Counted from the first letter of the stretch, positions 1 to 7,420 are shown. The stretch is 32,731 bases of DNA from Solirubrobacteraceae bacterium (GCA_024711025.1 JANJTP010000064.1:1-32731); one strand, 5' to 3'. The notes: generated from the letters alone by a model not told the origin. Program-made: numbers and translations.

Positions 1-47
1 GGTCGCCCGCCGCTCACTGCTCGGCGCCCCGCCGCGGTGGCGCGCCG

Positions 48-494
48 TCAGCGGCGGGCGCCCTCGCGGCGCGCGCTGAACGCGATCCGCCGCGACGCGC
101 AGCGGTGCCCGATGCCGGCCTGGCCGCGCACGCGCAGCGCCCCGCTCAGCCGCCCGCGTCGGAGGAAGCGCCCGCGCACGGTCCAGCGCTCGGCGAGCTC
201 CCCGCCGCGAAACGAGAACGAGCCATCGCGACCGATCGGCGCGCCCGGGGCGACACGCAACGCCAGCGGGCCGATCTCTCCGAGCACCTCGCACGCGTAG
301 CGCCGCACGGTGACCCGCAAGAGCGTCACCCGACCGCGGGAGACGCGAATCGCGACGCCCGCCCGCTCGGCGGTGGCGCCGCGGTAGACGCCGGGGCGCG
401 GGAAGCCGTCGGCGGCCGCAGCTGGCGAGAAGACGAGGGTCGCCACCGCGAGGACGAGCGCCGCGCGCGGGGCCGGCGAGGAGGCGAGCCGCAC
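48..494 (-). CDS. Exported protein of unknown function
   Basis: The reading frame opens at a GTG at 539, but a second GTG at 494 is preceded by AGGG at a suitable distance and puts a signal peptide right at the N-terminus, so I prefer 494. The first 30 or so residues are an Ala/Leu/Val-rich hydrophobic run ending in an AAAAD-type signal peptidase site. The mature part (about 120 residues) alternates charged and beta-branched residues, with repeated phrases such as GRDGSFSF and TVRGRFLRRGRLSGALRV and two Cys that could pair. This looks like a small secreted beta-sheet protein of a kind common in Solirubrobacterales genomes. I recognise no catalytic motif and assign no function. It is transcribed away from the metalloprotease gene. 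Confidence 0.6.
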   Translation of the reverse strand: MRLASSPAPRAALVLAVATLVFSPAAAADGFPRPGVYRGATAERAGVAIRVSRGRVTLLRVTVRRYACEVLGEIGPLALRVAPGAPIGRDGSFSFRGGELAERWTVRGRFLRRGRLSGALRVRGQAGIGHRCASRRIAFSARREGARR

Positions 495-961
495 GCGGCC
501 GACCCTACCGCGCGTCGCTCGACATGTCGTGCCGGTCACTGAAGGCGACGACCGACTCTGTTGCGCTCGCGACGGCTACATCACCATGCGAACGCTATGT
601 GTGCATCTGGCCGGAGATCCCTCGCGTGACTGCTGTCCCGAGATGTCACGAGTGGGGCATGCGCCTACACCCGGTGTCGCAGGCCCCCGTCCGGCATGGA
701 TCAGCGCTGCGATCCGGGACGATCGGTGAGCACCGTCGTTGAGACGCCCACGCTGTTGACCTACTCGACGGCTATCGAGTACGTTGCCCGTTCGAGTCTC
801 GTGGAGGCCGCGCCGTGCGCATCCGAGCATGTACACCGTGGTGCTGCGGTGGGCCCGGTTCCCAGGAAGGGAGAACGCGATGTGCGTTACCGGTCGTTGG
901 AGGGTCCGGCAGGCAGACTCAGTGCTCGGAGCCCGGGGCTGCGCAGCAGAGACGCTTCAGG
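495..961. other. Intergenic region upstream of metalloprotease
   Basis: This gap of over 400 bp is AT-richer than the rest of the window. It holds a candidate promoter with an embedded dyad (756-785) and a short reading frame from ATG 880 with a strong Shine-Dalgarno (AGGAAGGGAG). That frame runs out of phase into the metalloprotease gene to 1059. Nothing else is recognisable. Confidence 0.5.
756..785 (+). promoter_or_regulatory. Candidate promoter with embedded 7-bp dyad
   Basis: TTGACC at 756-761 is followed after 18 bp by TACGTT at 780-785. Between and overlapping them is a perfect inverted repeat, TACTCGA (762-768), six bases, TCGAGTA (775-781). The position suggests a repressor site, but the downstream metalloprotease start lies about 180 bp away, so the link is uncertain. 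Confidence 0.35.
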
Positions 962-1555
962 ATGAAGCGAACATGCCTCGTCCTCACCGCGACGGCGAGC
1001 GTCTCCGTCGCGATGCCTGGCACGGCACTTGCGCAGGAACCGGATGCGGCGATCTGTGAGGCGCCATCGCGAGTCGGAGCGGGTGACACTACGCGCGTCG
1101 AGATAACACGTGGACACCATTCGTGGGACTACACTACGAATTCATGTGGCTACGGGGATCAGGACAACACAACGTCGGACTGGGTGGGAACGACGGCGAC
1201 CGGGTTTCACACCTACGATGATGGAACAGACGTCGTGGACTTCGGCGACATGAGCAATGTCGGAGAGAGCGACAGCATAACGATCGGCGTGACGGGCATT
1301 TGGTGGACTGGCACGACGCTCGTAGGCACGGACCAGCGATTCAATCAGAGTAAAGCCTGGAACCATTCCGGCTCCTCGTGTTGTTACGACGTCTGGAACG
1401 TCGCTGCGCATGAAACTGGGCACTCGATCGGCTTGGACGACATCACCGGCTCGAGCCACGAGGAGCTGTCGATGTACGGCAGCACGTATCCGGGCGATGT
1501 GAAGCGCCGGACTCTTGCCCGAGGGGACATTCTCGGCATGCGAGCCAAGTACTAA
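962..1555 (+). CDS. Secreted matrixin-like zinc metalloprotease
   Basis: The frame is open from 815, but the ATG at 962 gives a classic signal peptide (MKRT, hydrophobic core, ALA cleavage site near residue 24), so 962 is preferred; its ribosome site is poor. The 197-residue product carries HETGHSIGLDD at residues 150-160, a HExxH-xxG-xxD zinc site in which Asp160 replaces the usual third His, as in snapalysin-type metzincins. About ten residues later comes a Met-turn (LSMYG, Met171), then the matrixin-like ending with GDILGMRAKY. It is predicted to be an exported endopeptidase with Glu151 as general base. Cys pairs near residues 32/62 and 140/141 may form disulfides. The DNA is AT-richer than its neighbours, which hints at a different history. 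Substrate unknown. Confidence 0.75.
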   Translation: MKRTCLVLTATASVSVAMPGTALAQEPDAAICEAPSRVGAGDTTRVEITRGHHSWDYTTNSCGYGDQDNTTSDWVGTTATGFHTYDDGTDVVDFGDMSNVGESDSITIGVTGIWWTGTTLVGTDQRFNQSKAWNHSGSSCCYDVWNVAAHETGHSIGLDDITGSSHEELSMYGSTYPGDVKRRTLARGDILGMRAKY

Positions 1556-1625
1556 CGGCGTCACCGTGGCTCAGGCGTGGTCAGCAGGTAGGGCGCGCTC
1601 TCGGCGGTGCGGCGGCTGGGGTGCG

Positions 1626-2513
1626 ATGAGGCGCGTCGCGGTCGTTCTGTTCGCGACGTACGCCGTCGCGGCTCCAGCCGCCGCCGATCCTGCTCTGCGG
1701 GTGGAGCTGGCCCCCGCTGAGCTGCGCTTCCCCGGAATGTCGTCTCTTGCCTACAGGGTTCAGATCACGACCGGGGCGACTGTGGAGCGCTTCTCGCTGG
1801 AGCTGAGGACGGCGCGCTTACCGGACGGCGGCGCGGGGATGGCGCCTGCTGGTCAGCCGGCGCTTGATGGGTCCGGCGTGGTGACGGGAGGGAGCATCCA
1901 GGTCGCCCTCCCGGGCTGCTCGCCTACTCATAACCTGTTCCATGGCTATGAGCCCGTCACGGTTAAGGTCGATCTCGTGATTCCGGCCAACACGAGAACG
2001 GCGCTGGTGGCTTCGTACCGTGCCGGAGCCTTCACGCCGTGGCCCCAAGCGAGCATCGGCGTGCGGGTACGTGCGCTGCGTCGGCTGAGCAACGGACGGG
2101 TCGGCACGCTCTCAGTCGCCGAGCGGGACGTGCCCACCCCGAAGCCGCGACTGCGCCTGCAACAAAGCGGCGTGAGAATGGCGCTCTGGACCCACCCCCA
2201 CAGCGATGCGACGATCAACGGCAGGGCGAGCCGAATCGCGCGGGGCCGGCCGATCACCGTCGCCGGCTCGACTTGGCCGCATCTGCGCGAGGAGCGCATC
2301 CGACTCGCTGTCGTGGCTCCACGCTCCAGCCGCCTCCAGACCTTGGCTCGTGTTCGAACGGACAGCCGCGGGCGGTTCCGGTATCGAGGCTGGCGCCCGC
2401 GGGCGCTCGGGCGCTATCAGCTGTGGGCGTTCTACGCCGGGCGTGAGGGCCGGTTCGTTCCGGATCACAGATGCCCCCGCGGCTTCACGCTCGTCGCGGG
2501 GGCCGGAGGCTGA
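1626..2513 (+). CDS. Exported protein with C-terminal beta-sandwich-like region
   Basis: The frame is open from 1515, but the ATG at 1626 is followed at once by a signal peptide (MRRVAVVLFATYAVAAPAAA then DP), giving a 295-residue precursor. The C-terminal 100 residues have the rhythm of a bacterial Ig-like or carboxypeptidase-regulatory-like fold: a GRPITVAGSTW strand, a hydrophobic RIRLAVV strand, TDSRGRFRYRGW, then LGRYQLWAFYAG. The N-terminal half is also beta-rich (FSLELRTARLP, VTVKVDLVIPA). No catalytic residues or sorting motif were found. It lies just downstream of the metalloprotease on the same strand. The most I would say is a secreted structural or binding protein. Confidence 0.65.
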   Translation: MRRVAVVLFATYAVAAPAAADPALRVELAPAELRFPGMSSLAYRVQITTGATVERFSLELRTARLPDGGAGMAPAGQPALDGSGVVTGGSIQVALPGCSPTHNLFHGYEPVTVKVDLVIPANTRTALVASYRAGAFTPWPQASIGVRVRALRRLSNGRVGTLSVAERDVPTPKPRLRLQQSGVRMALWTHPHSDATINGRASRIARGRPITVAGSTWPHLREERIRLAVVAPRSSRLQTLARVRTDSRGRFRYRGWRPRALGRYQLWAFYAGREGRFVPDHRCPRGFTLVAGAGG

Positions 2514-2518
2514 TCAGC

Positions 2519-2977
2519 ATGGACCCGACCAGTTCCCCGCGAGGTGCGAGGGGACGTCGGCCTCGGCAGGCCGCGCGGTTACAACGCCTGCCGTCGCTCC
2601 GCCTCACGGCCCTCGCGATCGCCGTCGCGATCGCCGTCGCGATCGCTGGCTGCGACCAGGATGGCACCGAGCGCCGCCCGCCTGCCGCGTCGGCGCAGGT
2701 CAGCGTGCCGGGCGTCGTCGGCCTGCCGCTCAGCCGCGCGACGTGCGCGCTCGCCGAGCGCGGTCTGCGCTGGCGGCTGGGAGCCGGCGAGCCGGTCCTC
2801 GCGCGGCCGGCGGTGCCTTGCGGCGGTTCGGGTGTCGCCGTCGCCCCGGATCCGGGGGTCGTCCGGCAGCGGCCCGCCGCCGGAGCGGAGGTCCGCCCGG
2901 GGACGGTCGTCGTCCTGATCGACAGGTGCCGGCGCGAGCGTGCGCGCTCGCACCGGCCGGGCTTCGGCTGCCTCTGA
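2519..2977 (+). CDS. PASTA-domain lipoprotein
   Basis: The ATG at 2519 begins six bases after the preceding stop and gives 152 residues. A basic N-region leads to a hydrophobic segment AIAVAIAVAIAGC, whose IAGC is a lipobox with Cys45 as the lipidated residue. Residues about 61-136 match a PASTA domain: VPGVVGLPLSRATCALAERGLRW, then VRQRPAAGAEVRPGTVVVLI. PASTA domains in actinobacteria usually occur in Ser/Thr kinases and penicillin-binding proteins, where they sense peptidoglycan. Here a single repeat sits on a membrane anchor with no enzyme domain. The codons for the hydrophobic core are three copies of a 12-bp repeat. The role is probably at the cell envelope, but this is inference from the fold. 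Confidence 0.7.
   Translation: MDPTSSPRGARGRRPRQAARLQRLPSLRLTALAIAVAIAVAIAGCDQDGTERRPPAASAQVSVPGVVGLPLSRATCALAERGLRWRLGAGEPVLARPAVPCGGSGVAVAPDPGVVRQRPAAGAEVRPGTVVVLIDRCRRERARSHRPGFGCL
2614..2649 (+). repeat. 12-bp tandem repeat, three copies
   Basis: CGCGATCGCCGT occurs twice and then as CGCGATCGCTGG. The copies are in frame and encode the alternating Ala-Ile-Ala-Val core of the PASTA lipoprotein signal peptide, so copy changes would lengthen or shorten the hydrophobic segment by four residues. Confidence 0.8.
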
Positions 2978-3095
2978 CGCCCCCGCGACCCGCTGCGATC
3001 GCCGGCGCCGGTGAGCCGATCGGGAGGCCGGCGCAAGGGGCTGACGCTGTTCGCCGTCGCCTATCCGACCGCGCCGTCTCACCCGGCCGGCGGCG

Positions 3096-3101
3096 TAGGG
3101 T
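3096..3101 (+). promoter_or_regulatory. Candidate -10 box of leaderless ppk2 promoter
   Basis: TAGGGT ends six bases before the ATG at 3108, so transcription would start at or next to the start codon. The DUF5996 gene has the same arrangement. No clear -35 is visible. Confidence 0.4.
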
Positions 3102-3107
3102 CTGCCG

Positions 3108-3977
3108 ATGGACTTCGAGGGGCGCTACCGCGTACGGCCCGGGAAGCTGCGACTTGACGATCTGGACCCCGCGGACACGGCGAAGCTGACGAAGGACGAC
3201 GCCGCAGGGCTGCGCGAGCGCGATCTCGCGCGGCTCGCCGAGCTGCAGGAGCGGCTCTACGCCGAGAGCGCCCGCTCGCTGCTCGTCGTCTTCCAGGCGC
3301 TCGATGCGGCGGGCAAGGACGGCACGATCGGGCATGTGCTCAGCGGCCTGCACCCGCAGGGCGTGCAGGTGACGGCGTTCCGCGTACCGAGCGAGCTGGA
3401 GCGCGCGCACGACTTCCTCTGGCGCTGCCAGCTCGCGCTCCCCCGGCGGGGGCGGATCGGGATCTTCAACCGCTCGCACTACGAGGAGGTGCTTGTCGTG
3501 CGCGTGCATCCGGAGCTGCTCGCCGGCCAGCGGATCGATCCGGCCCGGGCGGGCGACGAGCGCTTCTGGCGCGAGCGCTACGAGGCGATCTCCACGTGGG
3601 AGCACCACCTCGCGCGAAATGGCACGCGGGTCGTGAAGCTGTTCCTCAACGTCTCGCGGGGGGAGCAGCGTCGGCGCTTCCTCGATCGCGTTGAGGAGCC
3701 CGACAAGCTGTGGAAGTTCTCGGCGGCCGACGTGCGCGAACGTCGCCATTGGGGCGCCTACCGCGCCGCCTACGAGCAGGCGCTCGCCGCGACGAGCACC
3801 GAGGAGGCTCCGTGGTACGCGATTCCCGCCGATCACAAGTGGCTGATGCGCACCGCCGTCGCGTCGATCCTCGTCCATCACCTCGAGGCGATGGATCCGC
3901 GCTACCCGGAGCCCGGCCCCGGCGAGCGTGAGGCGATGGACGAGGCGGTCGCCGAGCTCCGGGCGGAGAGCGCGTAG
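3108..3977 (+). CDS. PPK2-family polyphosphate:nucleotide phosphotransferase
   Basis: This 289-residue protein has the family layout: an N-terminal helix with LQERLYAESARSLLVVFQALDAAGKDGT containing the Walker A loop (about residues 64-72), then SGLHPQGVQVTAFRVPS, the DFLWR motif, the Walker B segment IGIFNRSHYEEVLVVRVHPE (about 117-136), and a C-terminal WYAIPADHKWLMR block. PPK2 enzymes move phosphate between polyphosphate and nucleoside mono- or diphosphates in the cytoplasm. The match is to the PPK2-related branch often annotated as polyphosphate:AMP/ADP phosphotransferase. Length is normal and all motifs are intact. Which nucleotide is preferred cannot be read. The gene stands alone, probably with a leaderless mRNA, and is convergent with the next regulator gene. 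Confidence 0.93.
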   Translation: MDFEGRYRVRPGKLRLDDLDPADTAKLTKDDAAGLRERDLARLAELQERLYAESARSLLVVFQALDAAGKDGTIGHVLSGLHPQGVQVTAFRVPSELERAHDFLWRCQLALPRRGRIGIFNRSHYEEVLVVRVHPELLAGQRIDPARAGDERFWRERYEAISTWEHHLARNGTRVVKLFLNVSRGEQRRRFLDRVEEPDKLWKFSAADVRERRHWGAYRAAYEQALAATSTEEAPWYAIPADHKWLMRTAVASILVHHLEAMDPRYPEPGPGEREAMDEAVAELRAESA

Positions 3978-3984
3978 CGCGGTG

Positions 3985-4012
3985 GCCGGTCGGCGGCCGT
4001 TGAGAGACCGGC
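3985..4012. terminator. Possible hairpin between convergent genes
   Basis: GCCGGTC (3985-3991) and GACCGGC (4006-4012) are perfect complements with a 14-nt loop, just after the ppk2 stop and before the end of the minus-strand regulator. There is no T-run, so termination is only a suggestion. Confidence 0.3.
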
Positions 4013-4095
4013 GGCGGCCGGTCGGGAAGGCAGGGGGGACGGCCGCACATGGCGGCTCGCGGAGGCCCTTCGCCCTGCGAGCAAGCGGGTGGGCG

Positions 4096-4734
4096 CTACT
4101 CGGGCAGGCCCAGCACCTCGACCATGCAGCCCGCGCAGTCCGGGTCGCGCGGCTCGAACGCGCTGAGCCGCGCCTGCGGCGCGAGGCCCTCGAGCAGCCC
4201 CTCGGTCACCCCTCGGTGCAGACGGCAGACCACGTCGGCGCGTCGCCGGGCGGCGGCTCGGTAGGTGCAGCGCCCGAGCCTGACCCGCAGGGTGCCGGCC
4301 GGCGCCGGTTGCACCTCCGGCTCGAAGCCGGCGAGCTCGAGGCGGCGCAGAAGCTCCGTCCGAGCCTCAGCCTCGACGTGCCCCTCCGTCGTCATCGCGC
4401 GGCCGACGCGGCGCCCGGTGGCCTCGGCGTCGCCAGGCCCCTGTGGGCGCTCGGCGAGCGCCTCTGCGAGCCAGGTCGCGAGATCGGCCTGGGCGGCCGG
4501 GGCGGCCAGCGCGAGGCGACCGGCGTCCGTCAGCGACCAGCGGTCGTGCGGACGACCGGGGCCGTGGACGACGCGCTCCGCGACGACGAGCCCGTCCGTC
4601 GCCAGCCGCACGAGCTGGGCCCGCACGCCGTTGCGGTGCAGCCCGAGCAGGTCGGCGGCCTCGCGCGTCGTCAGCGCCGCATCGCTCTCGCCGAGCGCCT
4701 GCAGCAGTCGAGCCCGGGTGGGAATGGCCTGCAT
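4096..4734 (-). CDS. HTH regulator with Cys-rich C-terminus, probable Fe-S sensor
   Basis: The frame is open to 4800, but translation from there would run through the operator region, so the ATG at 4734 is preferred (212 residues). Residues about 8-70 form a winged helix-turn-helix (LTTREAADLLGLHRNGVRAQLVRL, then GRPHDRWSLTDAG), as in ArsR/SufR-like regulators. The C-terminus has four Cys: C156, C170, C200 and C203 (RCTY; VVCRLHRGVTEGLLEGL; DCAGC). This resembles Fe-S-binding regulators of the SufR type, although the spacing is not the classical SufR one. It is divergent from a ferredoxin gene, and the shared intergenic region holds two similar dyads. I infer a repressor of the ferredoxin and of itself that responds to Fe-S status or redox; this is not proven by sequence alone. 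Confidence 0.8.
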   Translation of the reverse strand: MQAIPTRARLLQALGESDAALTTREAADLLGLHRNGVRAQLVRLATDGLVVAERVVHGPGRPHDRWSLTDAGRLALAAPAAQADLATWLAEALAERPQGPGDAEATGRRVGRAMTTEGHVEAEARTELLRRLELAGFEPEVQPAPAGTLRVRLGRCTYRAAARRRADVVCRLHRGVTEGLLEGLAPQARLSAFEPRDPDCAGCMVEVLGLPE

Positions 4735-4753
4735 GGTCGACACCGGACGATGA

Positions 4754-4773
4754 TCGCACACATTATTGTGCGA
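4754..4773. promoter_or_regulatory. Operator-like dyad O1 (regulator/ferredoxin)
   Basis: TCGCACA, six bases, TGTGCGA: a perfect 7-6-7 inverted repeat. It covers the proposed ferredoxin -35 box (TTGTGC, 4766-4771) and lies 20 bp upstream of the regulator start, so it could control both directions. Confidence 0.6.
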
Positions 4774-4794
4774 ACGCGAATCATGCGGTAGTTT
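4766..4794 (+). promoter_or_regulatory. Candidate ferredoxin promoter
   Basis: TTGTGC (4766-4771), 17 bp, TAGTTT (4789-4794). Transcription would begin near 4801, about 29 nt before the GTG start. O1 overlaps the -35 and O2 overlaps the end of the -10 and the start site, a typical repression layout. Confidence 0.5.
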
Positions 4795-4812
4795 GCACAT
4801 TCACGTATGCGA
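4793..4812. promoter_or_regulatory. Operator-like dyad O2 (regulator/ferredoxin)
   Basis: TTGCACA, six bases, TATGCGA: the same 7-6-7 geometry as O1 with five of seven arm positions complementary. O1 and O2 centres are 39 bp apart, close to four helical turns, so dimers would sit on the same face of the DNA. Confidence 0.5.
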
Positions 4813-4829
4813 ACCCCTTGGAGGCGCCC

Positions 4830-5093
4830 GTGACGTACGTCATCAATGAGCCCTGCATCGGCACGAAGGACGCCAGCTGCACCGAGGTCTGCCCGGTCGA
4901 CTGCATCCATCCGACGCCGAGCGACCCCGACTGGAACGACCACGAGATGCTGTTCATCGACCCCGAGGAGTGCATCGACTGCGACGCCTGCGTCGAGGCC
5001 TGCCCGGTCGACGCGATCACCCCGGAGGACATGGTCCCGCCGGAGTGGCAGAAGTACATCGAGATCAACGCGGCTTACTACCGCCGCGACTGA
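4830..5093 (+). CDS. fdxA: Seven-iron ferredoxin ([3Fe-4S][4Fe-4S])
   Basis: The start is a GTG at 4830 with GGAG six bases upstream. The 87-residue acidic protein begins TYVINEPCIGTKDASC and has the two cluster sites of bacterial 7Fe ferredoxins: C-x7-C-x3-CP near the N-terminus (CIGTKDASCTEVCPVDC) and a complete CxxCxxCxxxCP (CIDCDACVEACP). The ending PPEWQKYIEINAAYYRRD is also typical of the actinobacterial form. These are soluble electron carriers for P450s, oxidoreductases and other low-potential enzymes. The partner is not identifiable here. It lies divergent from a Cys-rich HTH regulator and upstream of a membrane protein, probably in one transcription unit with the latter. Confidence 0.95.
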   Translation: MTYVINEPCIGTKDASCTEVCPVDCIHPTPSDPDWNDHEMLFIDPEECIDCDACVEACPVDAITPEDMVPPEWQKYIEINAAYYRRD

Positions 5094-5181
5094 CGGGCGC
5101 CCGGGTGCCCGGGCGCCCCGGGCCGACCGGTCAGGTCGCGCCCGTCATCGGCGCTCGCATCGCTACCGTGCCGTGCTCGAC

Positions 5182-6504
5182 GTGAGCGATGTAGTCCAGT
5201 CAACCGATAACCCGGCAGCCGGCGCGTCCGCGCCGGCGAAGCGGTCGTGCCCCCGCACCGGCCGCAGCCGCGGGGACGCGCTCGCGGCCGGGCGGATCCG
5301 CCCGAGCGACATGCTCGTCGTCTTCCTGCTCGCGGGCGCGTCGATGATCCTGCTCGGCGGGCTCGCCGCGCTGATCGGCGAGCTCGGCGACTGGTGGTAC
5401 GGACGCTGGCTGGCGCTGCACCTCGTGTTCGTCGGCGGCATCTCGCAGCTCGTCCTCGGCGCGGCGCAGTTCTTCGCCGGAGCGTTCCTCGCCACCGATC
5501 CGCCGCACCGGCGGATCCTGCGGGCACAGCTCGTCTGCTGGAACCTCGCGGTCGTCGCGATCTCGATCGGTGTGCCCACCGGGGTCACGGCACTCAGCGG
5601 CGCCGGCGGCGTGCTCGTCCTCGCGGTGCTCGCGCTGTTCGCGCTCGCCCTGCGCCAGATGCAGCGCCGCTCGCTGCAGCGCCAGCCCTGGGCGGTGCGC
5701 TGGTACTTCGCGGGCGCCGCGTTCCTGGCGGTCGGGGCGTCCCTGGGGCCGGTCCTCGCCGACGGGGTGGCCTGGGCGCACGGGAGCCTCCTCGCCGCAC
5801 ACCTGACGCTCAACCTGGGCGGCTGGTTCGGCGCCGCGATCGTCGGCACGCTGCACACGTTCTACCCGTCGCTGACCGGTACGCGGCTGCGCTTCCCGGC
5901 GCTGCAGCGCCCGACGTTCCAGCTCTGGGCCGGCGGCATCGCGCTGCTGGCCATCGCATGCGCCTTCGACCTACGGGTGCCGGCGGCGCTTGCCTGGACG
6001 GGCCTCGTCGTCGCCTCGGCACTGCTGTGCCTGAACGTCTTCGCCAGCTCGCGCGCCGCGATCCAGCGCTCGCTGTCCGAGCGGCTTGTGCTCGTCGCGC
6101 AGCCGATGCTGCTGCTGGGCGCGCTGACCGGCCTCGCGATCACGATCTCCTCGGGCGCCTCGGCCGCGCTCGTCGGCGCCGACCGGGACGTCGTCGCGGT
6201 GCTGCTGGCCGGCGGCTGGATGGCGTTGACCGTCGCGGGGTCGCTCCTTCACCTGCTCGGGCTGATGTCGCGCGTGCGCAACCTCGCTCGCCCGGCGCGT
6301 CCGGAGGCCGCCGGCGCCTGGCAGCGAGGGCTACCGCCGGCCGCCGCGGCGCTCGTCGTGCTCTGGGCGCTCGCGCGGCTGCTGGAGGAGGGGGCGCTCG
6401 CGCAGGCCGCGGAGGCGCTTTTCGGCGTCGCCCTCGTTGCGCTCGCCGCGATGATCGCCATCGCCGCGGTGCGCGCGATACGTGCCGCCCCGCTGAGGTT
6501 CTGA
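5182..6504 (+). CDS. Multi-pass membrane protein, NnrS / haem-copper-oxidase-like
   Basis: The frame is open from far upstream; GTG codons at 5173 and 5182 are the likely starts (about 440 residues), though the membrane part begins only at MLVVFLLAGA (5311). About 11-12 hydrophobic segments follow. Two segments carry a His and a Gly-rich face: LHLVFVGGISQLVLGAAQFF and HLTLNLGGWFGAAIVGTLHTFYP. The second recalls the H-x-NLxGW...G-x-x-x-x-xYP pattern of NnrS proteins and cbb3/NorB-type oxidase subunits, where His can bind haem or metal. I cannot confirm a full set of ligands, so the assignment is tentative. It follows the ferredoxin by 88 bp on the same strand, which suggests a redox-linked membrane role. 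Confidence 0.6.
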   Translation: MSDVVQSTDNPAAGASAPAKRSCPRTGRSRGDALAAGRIRPSDMLVVFLLAGASMILLGGLAALIGELGDWWYGRWLALHLVFVGGISQLVLGAAQFFAGAFLATDPPHRRILRAQLVCWNLAVVAISIGVPTGVTALSGAGGVLVLAVLALFALALRQMQRRSLQRQPWAVRWYFAGAAFLAVGASLGPVLADGVAWAHGSLLAAHLTLNLGGWFGAAIVGTLHTFYPSLTGTRLRFPALQRPTFQLWAGGIALLAIACAFDLRVPAALAWTGLVVASALLCLNVFASSRAAIQRSLSERLVLVAQPMLLLGALTGLAITISSGASAALVGADRDVVAVLLAGGWMALTVAGSLLHLLGLMSRVRNLARPARPEAAGAWQRGLPPAAAALVVLWALARLLEEGALAQAAEALFGVALVALAAMIAIAAVRAIRAAPLRF

Positions 6505-6576
6505 CCGGCGCGGGGGCGCACGGGCGCGACCGCCGCCGGTCGGCGCTCGGCGGCGCCGTCGGCGGGGTGCGGGTCG

Positions 6577-6600
6577 CGCCGGCCGGCGTTGTGGCCGGCG
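6577..6600. terminator. GC hairpin between convergent genes
   Basis: CGCCGGCC (6577-6584) and GGCCGGCG (6593-6600) pair perfectly around an 8-nt loop between the membrane-protein stop and the TetR stop. It is without a T-run and could serve both strands. Confidence 0.35.
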
Positions 6601-6639
6601 GTCACCGCGCGGGTGCGCGACCCTGCCGGCAGGGCTCCG

Positions 6640-7398
6640 TCAGGATCGGGTCGACACCCGCTCGCCGGAATCGCGCCCGGGCTCGCCCGCCGGCGGTTCG
6701 GGCAGCGCCGCGAGGAACGCGCTCGCCGCGGTGGGGGTGAGCTCTCCCTCGGAGCGCTCGGCGAAGAACGTCCGAAACCAGGCGCGCGTGACGATCCACC
6801 CGGCGGTCTCGACGGGGACGCTGGGACCCGGCATCGCCTCGTGCGCGTACCAGACGTAGGCGCACTGCTCGACCATGCACGCCATCGCATCGGCGATGAT
6901 CGCGACGTCGACGCCGTCGATGTCGCGCATCGCGTGGCGTTCGGCGAGCACCTTCGCGTAGCGTGCGACGTGTCGGCGGCGCATCTCCCACCACAGCTCG
7001 CGGAACTCCAGGTCCGTGTTGGCCGCCTCGATGAAGGCACGCATCACATCGCGGTTCTCGTGGTAGTGGCGCAGGTAGCCGACGTTCGACTCGAGGAGGG
7101 CGGCGAACGGCTGCTCGGCGAACGTCGAGCCGTGGGGGCGGCTGGCCTCGTAGAGCTCCTCGTGGATGTCGCCGACGAGGGCCTCGAACAGCGACGTCTT
7201 GTTGTCGAAGTAGCGGTAGAGGCCGCCCATCGAGAGGCCGGCCTCGTCGGCGACGTCGCTCATCCGGGTGCTCGTGTAGCCGTCGCGCGCGACGACCCGG
7301 CGGGCGGCGGCGAGGATGTTGGCCCAGGTGCGCCGGCCCTTGGGCGTCGTGGGCGACGCGGTCGTCCGTCGCTCGTCCGAGGTCTCAGGGGTCGTCAC
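6640..7398 (-). CDS. TetR/AcrR-family transcriptional regulator
   Basis: An ATG at 7428 is possible but has only a pyrimidine-rich leader. The in-frame GTG at 7398 lies seven bases after TACCCT (7411-7406), a leaderless layout, so I prefer it (252 residues). The N-terminal domain is a clear TetR helix-turn-helix: ILAAARRVVARDGYTSTRMSDVADEAGLSMGGLYRYFDNKTSLFEALV. The remainder is an all-helical ligand domain with many aromatic residues (FRELWWEMRRR, EQCAYVWYAHEA, WIVTRAWFRTFF), as in TetR proteins that sense acyl-CoA or other hydrophobic ligands. It is divergent from catabolic operon A, and a shared motif at promoters A, B, C and its own start region makes it the likely regulator of all three. 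The ligand is unknown. Confidence 0.88.
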   Translation of the reverse strand: MTTPETSDERRTTASPTTPKGRRTWANILAAARRVVARDGYTSTRMSDVADEAGLSMGGLYRYFDNKTSLFEALVGDIHEELYEASRPHGSTFAEQPFAALLESNVGYLRHYHENRDVMRAFIEAANTDLEFRELWWEMRRRHVARYAKVLAERHAMRDIDGVDVAIIADAMACMVEQCAYVWYAHEAMPGPSVPVETAGWIVTRAWFRTFFAERSEGELTPTAASAFLAALPEPPAGEPGRDSGERVSTRS

Positions 7399-7420
7399 GG
7401 TCGCGAGGGTAGCAAGCGAA

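Noticed and set aside
105-542. Long plus-strand frame opposite the first gene
   Set aside because: It is Arg/Ala-rich shadow coding; the minus-strand frame has a signal peptide and a plausible protein composition.
756-815. tRNA-like T-loop text (GTTCGAGTC) near 789
   Set aside because: The flanking bases do not pair as a T-stem, and no acceptor or anticodon arm can be formed.
2730-3881. 383-codon minus-strand frame opposite ppk2
   Set aside because: It is the antisense of a clear PPK2 gene and has only low-complexity Arg/Ala/Glu composition.
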